Shown in pieces: positions 35,488 through 49,203 of a DNA stretch of 64,000 nt (the stretch's first letter is position 1; the number at the start of each line of letters is the position of its first letter). The notes beneath the pieces are model-generated. The model was not told the DNA's origin. It searched no databases and worked only from the letters and a program-made list of their open reading frames with translations. The DNA comes from Nemania diffusa (Eukaryota > Ascomycota > Sordariomycetes > Xylariales > Xylariaceae), in the NCBI GenBank assembly GCA_038501195.1, contig JBBPUQ010000010.1, positions 2,974,001 to 3,038,000 on the forward strand, written 5' to 3'. A program made the position numbers and the translations under genes.

Positions 35488-36125
35488 TCACGGTAACCTC
35501 CTAAACAGCGTGTCCGTCTCCTCTTGGATAAATTCCGGGCGTGGAATCAGTAGAAAGAGGATATATAAAAATACTGGGACGAGAGAGGGTAGTAGCCACG
35601 AAGGTGTAAATTGGAACCATATGCCCGTGAAAAAGGGAATACCTATGTGCAAAAGCCAGCTAAAAAGGATATAGAGAAAAGAATAAAATAAACTTTGGAA
35701 GAATCTATGACGAGTGTAATATATCGTACCAAGATAGGTGGCAAAGGAAATCTGCCCAGAGAATTTCCTCCGTATTTCTTTCCTTAGAAGGTTGTCGGGC
35801 CGTCAATGGTAAACCATATTAATAAAATATCTTTCCAGGTGCCATAGTCCTCATGGAACTGAGCATCTAATTCAACGGCCCATTTCTTGTTCATCATCTT
35901 AAAAAATACTTCACAGTCAAGCACTCTTTTGTTGGATATCATGACTGGATGATGGGAGCGTATGAATTCTTGGAACGTCCGGGCTCGTTTACACCATAGT
36001 TTACTTAAGAGATTTCTCAGATCAGCCTCCTGAAAATTCTCTTCAAACGTTTAAATAGTTGGTTCGGACCAAAAGTTAAGCTCCAATCCGATGACCGAAA
36101 ACTGGCGTGAGCTTATTTTTCTCCA
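35488..36125 (-). pseudogene. Membrane-protein gene remnant, unknown family
   Basis: No long ATG-initiated frame exists, but the minus strand reads as protein: FSVIGLELNFWSEPTI, then TAA, then TFEENFQEADLRNLLSKLW continuing to YGTWKDILLIW. A possible 47 bp intron (35768-35814, GTTTAC ... CGGAG) keeps phase into KFSGQISFATYLGTIYY and two membrane helices (FFQSLFYSFLYILFSWLL; LVPVFLYILFLLIP), ending RRLP and stop at 35488. The TAA sits where CAA (Gln) would fit, a C-to-T change. Alternatively the first exon begins after TTTTCAG at 36029. No start codon or 5' part was identified. Not recognised as a known family. Confidence 0.55.
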
Positions 36126-36341
36126 TTAGGGAGGTGTAAGAAAATAGCGTCAGAATGACTTCCGCCAATAAAACAACCTTATTCTCTACCCTACCTTGTC
36201 TCCTATGTTGGCAGCCCTATTCGGGCCAACCATTTCCGGCCGCTCATACGCGGTAGGCAACCACTTTCGCTAATAACAAAGTCTCACCTCTTTTTTTAAC
36301 GGCATTAAACACGCTAGGCCTGGCGATAAGTAAGAAGATAT

Positions 36342-37471
36342 ATGAATATTTCTAACATGGCCTCTCGATCGCCCTCTACGGTAGAAATGAATGAGCAACA
36401 TGGTCGTGTCGGATCTTTAGATGGGTTCGAACTCGGCGGTTATCATAGGCTCGCCAATATTATGCACCAAGATGGGAACTTTGCAATATTTAGACGGTTT
36501 CAAGAGATGAACATCCTTCAATTAATGTCGCTTCAGGCAGAGATACTCGACTTACAGGCATGGTTCCAACATCGACGCTCCGAGGACGAGACAGAACATC
36601 CCACCTATTCTAGCTCGTTCCAAGAATTACGGCAGTCACGAGAAATACCAGCCCAATCCTCAGCCCAAAGCAGCGATACCAGCCTCCCGCCTGAAGACCA
36701 CAGCATCTCCTCGCTTTCGCAATGTGAACTTTTATGTAGGCTAAGGAAAATAATGTCCGAGTATAGTCAGTCGACTCACTAGACAAGTTTGCACCATGAC
36801 TATGCGCTAGACTAACTTTAACTAGATACTCTGCTCCTCCAAGGTATATACAAATTGACTTGATGTAAATTAAGTCACATGCAATTTGTCAAATAATTAC
36901 ACCGTGTGGAACACAATTATATTAACCTAGGGTAGTTTCACAGCTCTCCCAAGTACCCAGTCCCAGCAAATCTCAGCTGCATGAACTGCAGAGGTGGTTG
37001 CGGGACAAGGAAGGAGGAGATAATTTCCTCAAGGCCACGGAGTTCAATACATGGGAAGACCCCGAACCAACCAAATACATTGTTGTGAAAGAAGCAGCTA
37101 CCGAGGACGACTACCTGACGAAGTTCATTTCACATTTCTTATTGCTCATCTTCCACAGGCTATTCGGCCACAGATGGAAGGTGGGTAAGATCATCGATCG
37201 AAGGTCGGGGCTAACCTCGTACTCCGATACCAAAATCAGCAGAGCTGGTAGTATATTTGCGGCAATACTGTCCTCAGCTCTGCCTGTGCTAAGTATCTTC
37301 GTTCTCAACAACCTGCACTCAACAACTCTTCGAATAGCGGTAACTTTAGTATTCACCACGGTCTTCGCGTTAGCGTTAGCTGCTTTCAGTTCAGCGAAGA
37401 GGGTCGAGATCTTCGCAGCAACAGCAACGTATGTAATCACACATGCTTTACTGAATATAACTAACCTCTAG
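36342..37471 (+). CDS. DUF6594-family membrane protein
   Basis: The first part reads GYHRLANIMHQDGNFAIFRRF then LMSLQAEILDLQAWF, the N-terminal signature of DUF6594. The last part has ISRAGSIFAAILSSALPVLS, then TALRL-like TTLRIAVTLVFTTVFALAL and AKRVEIFAATATYV, the three C-terminal helices of that family. The linking model is 36342-36765, a micro-exon 36826-36843 encoding TLLLQ, and 36954-37471 (319 aa); phases agree, but the acceptor CCAAG at 36953 is chosen over an upstream CACAG at 36943 to hold frame. The junctions are the uncertain part. Function of DUF6594 is unknown; such proteins are abundant in filamentous ascomycetes. Confidence 0.72.
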
Positions 37472-38174
37472 AATAGGTTTGCTGCGGTAGAGGTAGTCTT
37501 CATTGGCTCGGCACTCAACCAATCAAACTGAGTTGCGCCAAGACTAGGGCAACACTAAATGAAGGAGAGGAAAGGCGTTGAACCTTCCTCTGAAGGTGCC
37601 AGTTATGGGCGTTCAAAGACAGATTTATGCGGAGTTTTATCCCCGATATCCTGAGTGCATTTCAACAGTTGGCTAAGGATTTATTTTAGGTATATATTTA
37701 ACTGCGGCTAGGGAGAACAAACATTGCGAAGGTTTACAGTCCTAAGTTTTATATCGGAAGAGTCTTCCTCTTCACGGAGCCTCTGATCTCTCTAAATGAC
37801 TTCTCTCTGCTCTCGGCCTAATTCATATACTGCATTAAGAACTCTACCCAGCAGCTACAGTCTGACACGATTATAAAACGAACAATATTAAAGTGGCCAA
37901 CTATCATAGTCATTAGTGAGACACAGTCAACATCAAAAGACAATGAAGCGAGAGTAAAAGTGCGCCACGAGCCCCTTTTTCAATCCCAGTACGGAGTGGA
38001 AATGGAAAAGAACGTTAAGAGATCATGTAGGAAGGGTTTGAAGAATTTCAACAAGTTTTGCAGCGCGACGTGCGTTGTAATATATGCCCATACTTGAAGG
38101 CGTAGCAGCAATACAATACTGAAATTCAGTTCTAGATCTTTTGGGCTACTTGGTGTACGATCAAGTTGGTATTC
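37472..38174. other. Intergenic between convergent genes
   Basis: 3' flanks of the DUF6594 and FAD-oxidase genes. No coding or RNA feature supported. Confidence 0.5.
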
Positions 38175-39767
38175 TTACACAAAAGGCACATAATACTTCA
38201 TCTTGTTCGCTGGGTCCCATTGATGTTTAAGCTGTCTGAGCTTCTTCAACCTCCATTCTTCCCAGCCGTAGACCGCTTCGAGCGGCTCGTCGCCGTTAGC
38301 GTAGTTCACATAGGCTCGGAGATGTTTTGGATCATCGCTTCCTTCAAGAAAGATGTTCCGCAGCGTCTTTCCGAACTCTTGTGCAGTATGCTCAATAGCG
38401 GAGTTAGGCTTGTACTGCACATATGAAGTCACTAAGATCTCGTCATCCCTGTGGGGGAACGCCGTAGACGCTGGATCCACGGCTTTCACGCCTTGCGTCG
38501 AGTAACCCTCGAGCAAGAAAAATGAGCCAGCGAGTTCGGGGACAGTGCGAAATGTCTCCTCGATGTGATCGTACACTTTTCGCACAGCAGCCACATTGTA
38601 TGACTTCAGTCCGACAGGATAGCGGAGAGAGGTTAATCCGTAGGCACAGCCGGCACCGTTTTGATCCTGGAATGTGGCAACAGCAAGGTCATGCAAATTT
38701 CCCTTGCCAGCTTGGGCTATCCTAGGCCCGATGTCATGGAATGCTCTAGCATACTCGCGTGCTGTCTCAGTTGGCCCATCATAAATAATTCCAAACCAAA
38801 GGATCGGCTAAAACCATATTTAGCAGTTATAGGAGTCAGGGCCGGGTATTGATGTCAAAGGAAACGTACGTGCTCTGGATCGATCTCAGGAACCTTGACG
38901 ATGTATCCCCAATGGATTGCCTCTGCTGGTTGATCCTTCATCATACTATTGGCTAGCTCGTACAGTGGCTCAAGTTTATCTTGTGAATATATGAAGATTT
39001 CATAAGACCATGGGTGGTCTTTCATATCGTGGACGCGATACTCCCATTCAGTTATTAAGCCAAAATTGTGGCCCGCGCCCTTGATAGCCCAGAGAAGGTC
39101 TGGATGTAATTCTTGGGATACGGTGATAAGGTCACCGTTTGGGAGCACAAGCCGAGCTGATACGGCTTGATCGGCAGGAAGGCCGTATTGACCTTGAAGC
39201 CAGCCATGACCACCCCCCAAGACGGGCGCAGACAGACCGACGGATTCACAGATACCAGTTACTGGGGCGCCGTTAGGAATTAGTCAAATACCTACATAAT
39301 TCACAGTGCAGAGCTTACCTGTTCGTTTTCCCACTGCCTCCAATCCGTCTATGACTTGTTTCACGGTGGCGCCACCCCCAATTGTCGCAGTTTTACCGCC
39401 CTGATTCAGCTTCACGTAATTCATTTTGCGAAAATCTATTTGAATGGCGTTTTTCGCGTTTGCTAGTGCCTCTGTTGCGCCATGGCCTCCTGCTCTAGCG
39501 ATGAATGGGATGTCCAACTTCGTAGCAAATCGCACCTCGTATGACTTAGCAACTGACCCGAACGAAAACATGAAGCTTGTGCACACTCACTACTTCCTGG
39601 ACATCTTCTTCAGTCACAACCTCCACAACGGCGGCGATTTCAGGTGCGTGCCACTCTCTCCATCTACTTGTTAGGCTCGCAAAGTTACTATCATCTCGGA
39701 AGACAACGGTCGCAGCAGGCGATAGCAAGGGACGAAGCTCAGTGAGGGGGCTAATATTGTTAGCCAT
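38175..39767 (-). CDS. Berberine-bridge-enzyme-type FAD-linked oxidase
   Basis: Exons 39591-39767, 39319-39535, 38870-39261, 38175-38807 (472 aa); donors GTGAGT, GTAAGC, GTACGT, all phases agree. The first intron acceptor (ACGAG) was chosen because it yields EEDVQEVVRFATKLDIPF. The PCMH FAD domain has FIARAGGHG with the flavin-binding His77, and TGICESVGLSAPVLGGGHG with Cys136, so bicovalent flavin attachment is possible. The C-terminal BBE motif is YVNYANGDEPLEAVYG ... WDPANKM. No clear signal peptide is encoded from this ATG, although an in-frame hydrophobic stretch lies upstream without an ATG. Family knowledge: oxidises sugars, alcohols or secondary metabolites; substrate unknown. Confidence 0.87.
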
Positions 39768-41405
39768 GGTTATCTGCAAGTCTGTAGCAATGGCGGGAAT
39801 AGGAGACAGGAGATTGAAAGGTGAAGAAGAGCTGATAGCGCATGAGAAAAGTACAAATGCGGCAGTGGACAAGGCATTAAGAGCCGCAGATCCGAAGGTG
39901 CCTTACAATTCGATGCAATGCACAACAACCAACAAACATACAGTGGGTCACAGAAAGTTTCGATGTACTACTTAAGTCCCTTGAAGTCAGGCGATATAAG
40001 GAGGTTTCGGTAGGATTTAAGAACATCCCTTGCGCCCGCGTGCTGACAGGCTCAGGTATCCATGTTTGGCACCTCCCCAATATGACACCATTTCGGTGCC
40101 CGGAGACTTCTGTCTTCCTCATCCCTTCTAGATAGGTGCTCCCTCCCCTCGCTTTTCACAGGCACCTCGTGTTTTGTTTCGCTCTACGATAACTTCTTTG
40201 CCCGATGCTTTTCTTGTTTTAGTACCTCTCGCTTGGTAGATTAGAAGCAGTGCGGGGTAATTACTGCAAACCCCATGCGTATAGGTCCGAGATCTAACTG
40301 ATGATTAGACGACTGGCCTATCACTTTGTGCACCTTGCTCACACCATGTCCCGATTAAGATACCTTCGTTAACTCAGAACTTTACCTAAGACAGATAGGA
40401 TATTAATAGCGATTTGGCGAAATATTATGTGCTACCTACTCACGTGTGCTTGCCCATGATGCAGGCCACGTGCAAGAAACCCAGTAACATTAAATACTCT
40501 CCATTTCTCAACATATGCCTTTACGGTTTCAAAATCTCGACACTTCCTCGAAAAGCCACTACCTAAGAATCCATTTAGATCATCTTTCTCATGCTCAACT
40601 GCGCTGTCCGCCGCACAAGTGATGCTCTGCTCGATACAATCAAGGCAATGGGCCGCATGAATAGTGCGATTCTTACCGAAATCGAACCCCTGAAGTCTAG
40701 CCGAGATTGAGTAGTATACACGGCTTATAACGTATAAGAAATGACGTTGATGGAATACGGTGGGGATGGAGATTTAAGGAGTGAGATTGTAGTCTTTAAA
40801 ATAGCCTAGCCGGTCTATGAATAATCGCTCGTTAGTGTTATCGCCAGAAGAACGAAGTTAAAGACAAGATATCTGGTCCTGAGTTACTCACTCGGTATTA
40901 AAGCATCCCAGACCGGCTCAGATTTATCTCCTGTGAGGTCGCTCCTTTAAAAACGCAAAAGAGAACATGAATTTCCCTCTAATCTGCGGAACTAGAATGC
41001 GTAGCGCCAGGGGGATCATGAATTCTCAAGTGTATTTAGGAAGAGCTTCGCAGCCATCGCTCGAAATAGTCTCTCGCACAAGAAAATTGAAATACTTTAT
41101 CATTATCATCTTATCAATCGGAAAATTTATCAACATACAGCCATGAAATATTCTATTCTCTTCACTTGCTTGAGACTAAGGGGGAAGGGGGCCATGTATC
41201 AAGATCATTATAAACACCAATTACTCCTTATTAGATCATGTTCACCTCATAGTGGTATTGAAGCTATCTCGTAATATATATTCAATTTTCAAATAGGCTT
41301 GCCTATTCACGCGTTCGAAATATACAACTTTCGTGATATATAAATATGAAGGTAGAGACTGTCTCCTCAGGATAGTTTCAAACGATAATCAATTCAAATT
41401 TACTG
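39768..41405. other. Intergenic up to the transposon
   Basis: Promoter of the FAD oxidase, then about 1.3 kb of ordinary-composition sequence with no supported gene. An open stretch near 40533-40660 (+) gives no recognisable protein. Confidence 0.45.
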
Positions 41406-41407
41406 TA

Positions 41408-41449
41408 AGATAACCACCCCCCTTATGGGCCACACTTTCACGGGCCACC
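41408..41449 (+). repeat. Left terminal inverted repeat of the DNA transposon
   Basis: Begins AGATAACCACCCCCCT and ends GGGCCACC. It matches the reverse complement of the right end over 42 bp, with all differences being T/C transitions. Confidence 0.9.
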
Positions 41450-42008
41450 CCAACCACCCCAAAACGCCTATATAATCTTTCTTTAACATTTTTTAATTGC
41501 TCTTTTAATTCTTTATTAATTATTTTTTTTTTATATTTATTTTAATCGTTTTTTTTTTTTTATTTATTTATACTAGCTATAAAACAAAAAATTGCTATAT
41601 ATATAACAATTTATAATATTAAGTTTAAAATATTAGTTTATATAGCTTTTAAAAAGTAAAAAGTTTTATAATTTTATATACAATATTGTTTTATTAATGT
41701 TTTTATTAAAAAACAGCTTAATAAAAACTTATAAGTTTTATTTTTATTTTTTAAAATTAAATTAATTATTTAAACAATTAATTAAATTAAATTAAACTAT
41801 ATATTTAGTTTTTTTAAATTTAAAATTATAACTTAATAAATATTTAATAGTTTAAATTTTTTTTATTATTTAAAATTTAATTAATATATTAAATTTTTAG
41901 TTTAAAATAACTTTATAAAAACTTTTAAAACTAATATAATTAATTATAATAAAATTAATAAAATAACAGTAGCTAATATTAACTTTTTTTTTAATTAATT
42001 AATATTTC

Positions 42009-42317
42009 TGTTGAACTAATAACTTAATAAAACTTATATATATATACTAAGTGCATACAACTAAAACTTGAACCAAAACCTTTATTAAGTAACCGAATAA
42101 ATAAAAAATACAAGAACTTACTAAGATTTATAAAACCTACAAGTCCTATGTATACACATATATAAATAACTTGTATACAACCTTTTTAGTCGTACTTTTT
42201 TTTATAAAATATATATACAAATTAATATAAAACTTTAAAACTTAAAAACAAACCTTAAAATCTTATAAATTATTTTAAATCTTTTTATATATATATATAT
42301 AAAAAGTTCTACTAATA
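42009..42317. repeat. Left LTR (309 bp)
   Basis: Less mutated copy: keeps words such as GTGCATACAAC, TAACCGAAT and AAGTCCTATG that are A/T-shifted in the right LTR. Ends ACTAATA, where the right copy has TTAACA. Confidence 0.9.
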
Positions 42318-45300
42318 TTAATTAGTAATTATAAAACGCAATTATAAATTAATAAAATAAAAAAGTAAAAACTAGTTATTATTAAAAATAACTTTTATAT
42401 TATATTTTTTTTTTTTTTATATAAAAAATAAATTATTATTTTTATTAATTAACTAAAAACATATTAAATTAACTATTAAATAAACAAAGCTTAATTATTA
42501 TAAAGTTAAAGTTTTTTTTGCAATAGTTTAATTAATTTTTATATAAAAATCAATAAAACTATAAGCTATTTTATATATTTATTTTTTTAACTATTTTATT
42601 TATTTTACAATTTTTATTTTTTTATTTTTTATAATTATATTAATACTAATAACAAAAATAGTAGTAGTAATAACAGTTATAACAATTAAATAAACTTAAA
42701 ATAACAATTTAATAGCTTTATATAATAAAAATAACTTTATATATAAAAATATAGCTAAAAATAACAATATTTAAATAAAAATTTAAAAAAAAAAAACAAA
42801 TTTAAAATATTAAAATATAACTATTAATTTTAATATTTTTTTAAAACTTATAAAATTAACAATATATTTTGTATAATATTTATATAACTATATATAACTA
42901 AAAATTAAAAATAAACAGTTTATATAAATATTTGTAATAAATTTTAATAAATAAATAAAACTTATGTTTATAAATATTAATTATATATTTAAACAAAAAT
43001 TTAGCATTATAATTAAATATAATTTAAATATTTAATTATATAATATAATATATAATAACAAGTTTATTTATATTTTTAAAAAATATAAAAACAAAAATAA
43101 TAATAAATTAAACAATAATATATTTATATAAATAATATTAGCTTTAATATTTATATTAGCAAATATATTAAAACTTTTTATTATATAAACAAATTTTTTA
43201 ATATTATAATTAGCTATATTAAAGCTAACAATATTAATATATATTTTAATATTTAATATAAATAATTAAATATTTATTTTTTTTATATAAATAAAAACTT
43301 AAAAATTTATATTTATTTTTAAAATTTTTACTGTATATTTTATATTTTTTTTTATATATAAAAATCAGTTATATAAACTTTTTTTTATTTAAATTATTTA
43401 TAATAATGTAATTAAAACAATTTAATTTATTATATTTATTAAAATATAAAAATTTAATTAAAACTATAGTAATAAACTATATAATATATTATATAACAAA
43501 GTTTAAATTTTTATTTTAATATACTGTTAATTTAAAATTATTAAAAAATAATACTATATAATATTTTTTTTTATATTAAAAAAAAAAGCTAAATAATATT
43601 ATTTTAACTATATTAGTTTAATATATAAATAAAATAAAATTTATATAATATTTAATAATTATTTTAATATAACAATTAATTATAGTTAATATTAAACTAA
43701 TTAAATTATTATTATTTTTATATAAATAAAACAAAACAATTTAACAAAAATAATATTTAAAATATTAAAAATTATAATTAATAAACTTTAATTTATATAA
43801 TATATTTTAAAACTTAGTTATTATAAAAAAATATCATTTTATATAATAGTTATATAAATATGTTTTAATATATTTAAGTTTAAATTTGTTTTAATTAATT
43901 AAAAATTTATATATAAAGCTTTATTTTTTAATTTATAAATAATGCTACAAATTTTTTTTAATTAAAAAGTAAACTATTATTATATAATAAATATTTATTT
44001 TATTAATAAATAATATAATATTAAATATTTAAAATAATTATATAATTATAGCTTTAAAAAAAACTTTTGTTAAAAATTATAATAATTATATAATAGAAAT
44101 AATAAAAATAATAAAAAATACTTTATTTGCAAAAAACTTAGTTATTAGTTTATTAACTATAGTTAATAAAAAAAATCAAAAATAAAAAAGTAATATTTTA
44201 TTATATATAATATTTTAAAGCAAAAAGTTTTATTATATAAAAAGTATAATATATTTGTATTAAACTATAAAAGTAATAAAAACTTTTTATATAACAATAA
44301 ATTTAATAACAATTTAAATTTTAAAACTAAAAACAAAACGGTTTAATTTTTAATAAATTTAGTATATTTTTATTATATAATAAAAAAAAACATATATATT
44401 TAAAACTAAATATTAATATTAAACAATTTTTATTTAAACAGTTAATATAATATAAAATATTAAAATATTTTATAAAATATTAATATAATTAAAGTTTTAA
44501 TTATTAAAAAAACTTAAGCTAAAACTTTTATATAAAAAAACTTTTTTATATAAATAAATTAAACTTTAAATAATATAGCAATTTAATTTAATAATATTAA
44601 AAGCTTTAAAGTTATAAATATTATAGCTATTTTAATATTAATTAAACTAATTAAATTTTATATTTTAAATATATTAATTTTGTTTTTATTATTGCTATAA
44701 AATATAAATTAACTATATATTTATTTTAACAATATATAAAATATAATTATATAACAAAATAATATAACAGTATTAATTATATAAAAATAAAAATATTTAT
44801 TTTTTAATGTTAGCTAATTAAAAGTTATAAATTATTTTATAAAACAAAAACTTTAAAAGTTATATTGTTAATTTAAATATTTTTATATAAAAAAACTTAT
44901 AAAATTATTATAAAAAGCTAAATATAATAATATTAATATTTTAATATTTTAAAAAATTAAAAAGTTTTACTACTATTGTTAATTATATAATTAAATTTTA
45001 AAAAAATTTAAATTTTTGCTAAAAAATAAATATAACTTTAACTATAAAATTATTATTAATATTATATAAATTAATAAACAACTAATTTTATATATAATTA
45101 ATATAAATATTTTATTTTAAACAGCTAAATTTTTAAAGTTTTTAAATATATATAATATTTAAAACATATTATATTAATGTTAAATTTTAATATATTAAAA
45201 GCTATTTAATTATATTATATATAATTTCAATATAAATTTTTTGTTTGAAAAATTTCGTAATAATATATAACTAGTTAAAGCTTTATATAAAAAAATGCTT

Positions 45301-47617
45301 ATTAAAATATATTAAACTATTAAAAAAATCAAACAGATATATATATTACTTTATTATATATTTAATATTTTATATAAAAAAATCAGTTATTATATAAATA
45401 AAAAAACAATATTATAAATAATTATAAAAGCTTTAAATAATATAGCTAAACTAAATAGTTTTATATTTATTTTATTAATTTTTAAAGCTTATTTTAAAAT
45501 TAATAATAATTTATTTTTTTTGCTAAAAATTATTTAAAAAATAAAAGCTATATAAAAAGCTATAAAAATATTAAAAAATATTTATATAAAAATTAATATT
45601 AATTAAGCTATATAAACTAAAAATAAATTAATATTATTGTATAAAATATTTTTTTTATTTTTTTAAAATAAAATTATAATATAAAAAAAATATAAAAATT
45701 AAACAAAACTATATAAAATTTTTATAATTAAAAATTATAACATTATAATTAATATAATAAATAAACTAGCTAAATTTTATTATATATAAATTAATTTATA
45801 CTATTAATAAAAAGTTATATTTAATTTATTATATAAAAAAAACAACTTTTTGTACAACTTTTTTTAAGTTATTAAACAGCTGCAATTTTAATGCAAAAAC
45901 AAATTGAAAAAATTATTTACATTTATTAGCAACTAATATTTTATACTAAAAAAAGTTAACAATTATACTTTAATTATATAATTAAAACAAAATAATATAA
46001 TTATTATATTTAATATATTTTTTAAACAATTAAATATAACTAAAATAAATATATTAACAATTTAAAATATATTTTAATTTATATAATATAATTTAAATTA
46101 ATATAATTAAATAAAAATTTTTTAAATTAAGCTTATATAAAAAATTAAAAATAAAATAACTAAATTATATAAAAAGTTTAAATTAATTATATAAAGTTAT
46201 AAAAACAATAATAAAGTTTAAATTTTTATATAAATATTAACAATTTAATATATAAATTAACAATTTATTATAATTTTAAAACTATTGTTAATTTAAAACT
46301 ATAATATATATATAAAGCTATAAAACATTTTTTAAATATATATATAATTATATAATAAATTAAATTAAAAAATTTATATTTATTTATTAAAAAAACTAAA
46401 AAACAAATATTTAATAAATATTATATTTTAAATTATATAACTATTATATAAATTAGCTAAATTAAAATTATATTAATATAAAATTTATTATAAATATTAT
46501 TGTTAAAAATTAAATATAAAAATATTTATATATAACTTATATTTATTATATATTAAAAAATAACTTAATAAATTTATAATTATAAAATTTTAAATAAACA
46601 ATATTTTTAATATTATATTTAAAAAGTTTTTATATAAAAAAAAAACTAAGCTATTATTTTATATAAAACTAAAAGTAAAATTAACGCTTAAATATTTTAT
46701 TAAATTTAATAAAAACAAAATTTAAATAAACAAACAAAATTTTTTTTTTATTTAATAAAAATAAATTAAGCAACTATATACTATTAATTTTTATATAAAA
46801 AATTATTTTCAATAATATATTATTTAATAAATTTAAAAAATATATATTATATTAATATATTAATTAAAAATATTATATAACTTATTAATTGCTATATAAG
46901 TTTAAAAGTTATTAAAAAATAATGTTAAAACATTAAATATATAAATATAATAATAAATTAATAATATATAGCAAAAACTATATTATATACTTTTAAATTT
47001 TAATTGTATAAAAATTTTTATTTTTATTAACAAAACATTTACAAACAATAAAAATTTAAGTTTTTAAATTAAATTTATAATTATACTAACTAATAAAAAC
47101 TATATAAAAAACATTTTTATAATTAAAAGCAATATTATTTATTAAAATTTAATTAAATATAAATAAATTATATATAATATATTAATAAATAAGTTATATA
47201 ATATAATTAACAAATTTAATTATACTATTATATTTAATACAACTTTTTAAAAAATTATTTGTACAATAAAATTACTAAATATACTATTAATTATATATAT
47301 TAATTTTAAATCTTTATATAAATATTTAATTAAGCTAAAAACTATATAAAAAAAATAATTTATAATTAATATTATATTATTTCAAAAAGTATATAAAAAT
47401 CGTAAAATTATAAAAATATATTAAATTAATAGCAAAAATAACTTAACAAATATTTATACAAAAAAAGCATTTAATTAAACATTAAAAAAGCTAATTAATA
47501 TAAACAAACTAATTGTATAAATAAAAATATATATAAATCAATTAAACAGCAAAAAAAATAATAAAAAATTAGTTAATATTAAAACTAAAATTACTGCACA
47601 AAAAAAAAAAGTTCTAA

Positions 47618-47926
47618 TATTAAACTAATAACTTAATAAAACTTATATATATATATTAAATATATACAACTAAAACTTAAACTAAAACTTTTATTAAATA
47701 ACTAAATAAATAAAAAATATAAAAACTTATTAAAATTTATAAAACTTATAAGTTTTATATATATATATATATAAATAATCTATATATAACTCTTTTAATT
47801 GTATTTTTTTTTATAAAATATATATACAAATTAATATAAAACTTTAAAACTTAAAAACAAACTTTAAAACCTTATAGATTATTTCAAATTTTCTTATATA
47901 TATATATATAAAAAATTCTATTAACA
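47618..47926. repeat. Right LTR (309 bp)
   Basis: Same length and order as the left LTR. Differences seen are transitions (C/T or G/A), most of them toward A/T in this copy. Confidence 0.9.
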
Positions 47927-49203
47927 ATTTCTAAAAAATATTATTATAATATTAATAAAATTAAAATTAATTAAAATATTAGTTTTAATTATTAAATTAT
48001 AATTAATAAAATTATTAAAAAAACTTTTAAAAAAAATATTAATTAAAATAAATAAATTATTACTTTTAAATATATTTTAATTAATAATAAAATATTTCTA
48101 CTATTTATAATTTTTAAAAATATTTATATATAAAGTTAATAATTTTTTTATTAAAATATAAGTTTATAAAACAATTAATAGTTTTATTTAAGTTTTAAAA
48201 AATAAACTAATAATTTTATAGCTTTAGTTTAAATTAAAAAAATATTTATTTTATATATAAAAACTTATTATAACAATTAATAAATAGTTTTAATATATAA
48301 TAGTTATAACTTATATATTAATAATAAATTTTTTTAATTTTATATAATTAATAAAATTTAACTTGTTTTTTATAAGCTTTATTACAGTTATATTATTTAA
48401 GCTTTAAATATTAATATATTTAGTTTGTTAAAAAAAAAACTAAAAATATTAATTAAAAAAACTTTTAGTACTTTTTTAAAAAAAAAGCTTTTAAAACAAA
48501 AAGTTTTAAAAGCTTATAAATTAATTAAAATAAAAATAATAAATATTAAAATAATTAAAAACATTTAAAAAACAGTTAAAATTTATTTAAAAAATTATTT
48601 AAAGCTTTTATTTTTAAAATATATTATATTAAAAAAAAAAAAAAAATTTAAAGCTAAAAAATATATTTTTTAAATTTTTAAATAGTTTTAAATTTTAAAT
48701 TTTTTTAAAAAAGTTTATTTTATAAATTTTAAAACATTTTTTATAAGTTAAAATTTTCAAAATATTAATTAAAAGCTAAAAATTAAAAATTTTAAAGCAA
48801 TTAATTTATTATAAAAGTTACTTTTTAAAAAAACTTCAAAAGTTTTAAATAAATAAACTAATAATATTATTAATTTATAACTAAAAATCAACTTTTTAAA
48901 AATTAAAATTACTAAATTTATTATTAAATATTATTAGTTAGTTAAATTTATACTAAAATTGCGATTTATATAAATAGTTAATATTTAAAAAGCTAAAAAA
49001 AAGCTCAAATTAAAAATAGTTTATAAAAATAAAACAATTAATTATAATATTTTTAAAAGGCTTAATACTGCAAAAAAAAGTCTAATTGAAAATATTAATA
49101 AAAAAAAAACTATATAGCAGTTAAAAACACTAATTAAAATTAAATTATATAGATTATTGGCTATTCTAGAGGCTTCAGATTGAAGAGGGTGGTTTTGGGG
49201 CTA

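Larger units (their letters stand above)
42009..47926. mobile_element. LTR retrotransposon nested in the DNA transposon, RIP-degraded
   Basis: Two direct repeats of identical length (309 bp) bound a 5918 bp element. The LTR starts TGTTGAAC (left copy) and ends in CA (right copy), the standard 5'-TG...CA-3'. The flanks are a perfect target duplication, ATTTC at 42004-42008 and 47927-47931. A purine run (about 47602-47611, A10 then G) lies just before the right LTR where a polypurine tract belongs. No primer-binding site or gag/pol frame can be read, because nearly all G and C are gone. Superfamily is undetermined. Confidence 0.9.

Noticed and set aside
41450..49200. CRISPR-like or centromeric reading of the AT-rich block
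   Set aside because: The paired TIRs, LTRs and target duplications explain the block fully as a nested transposon changed by RIP.
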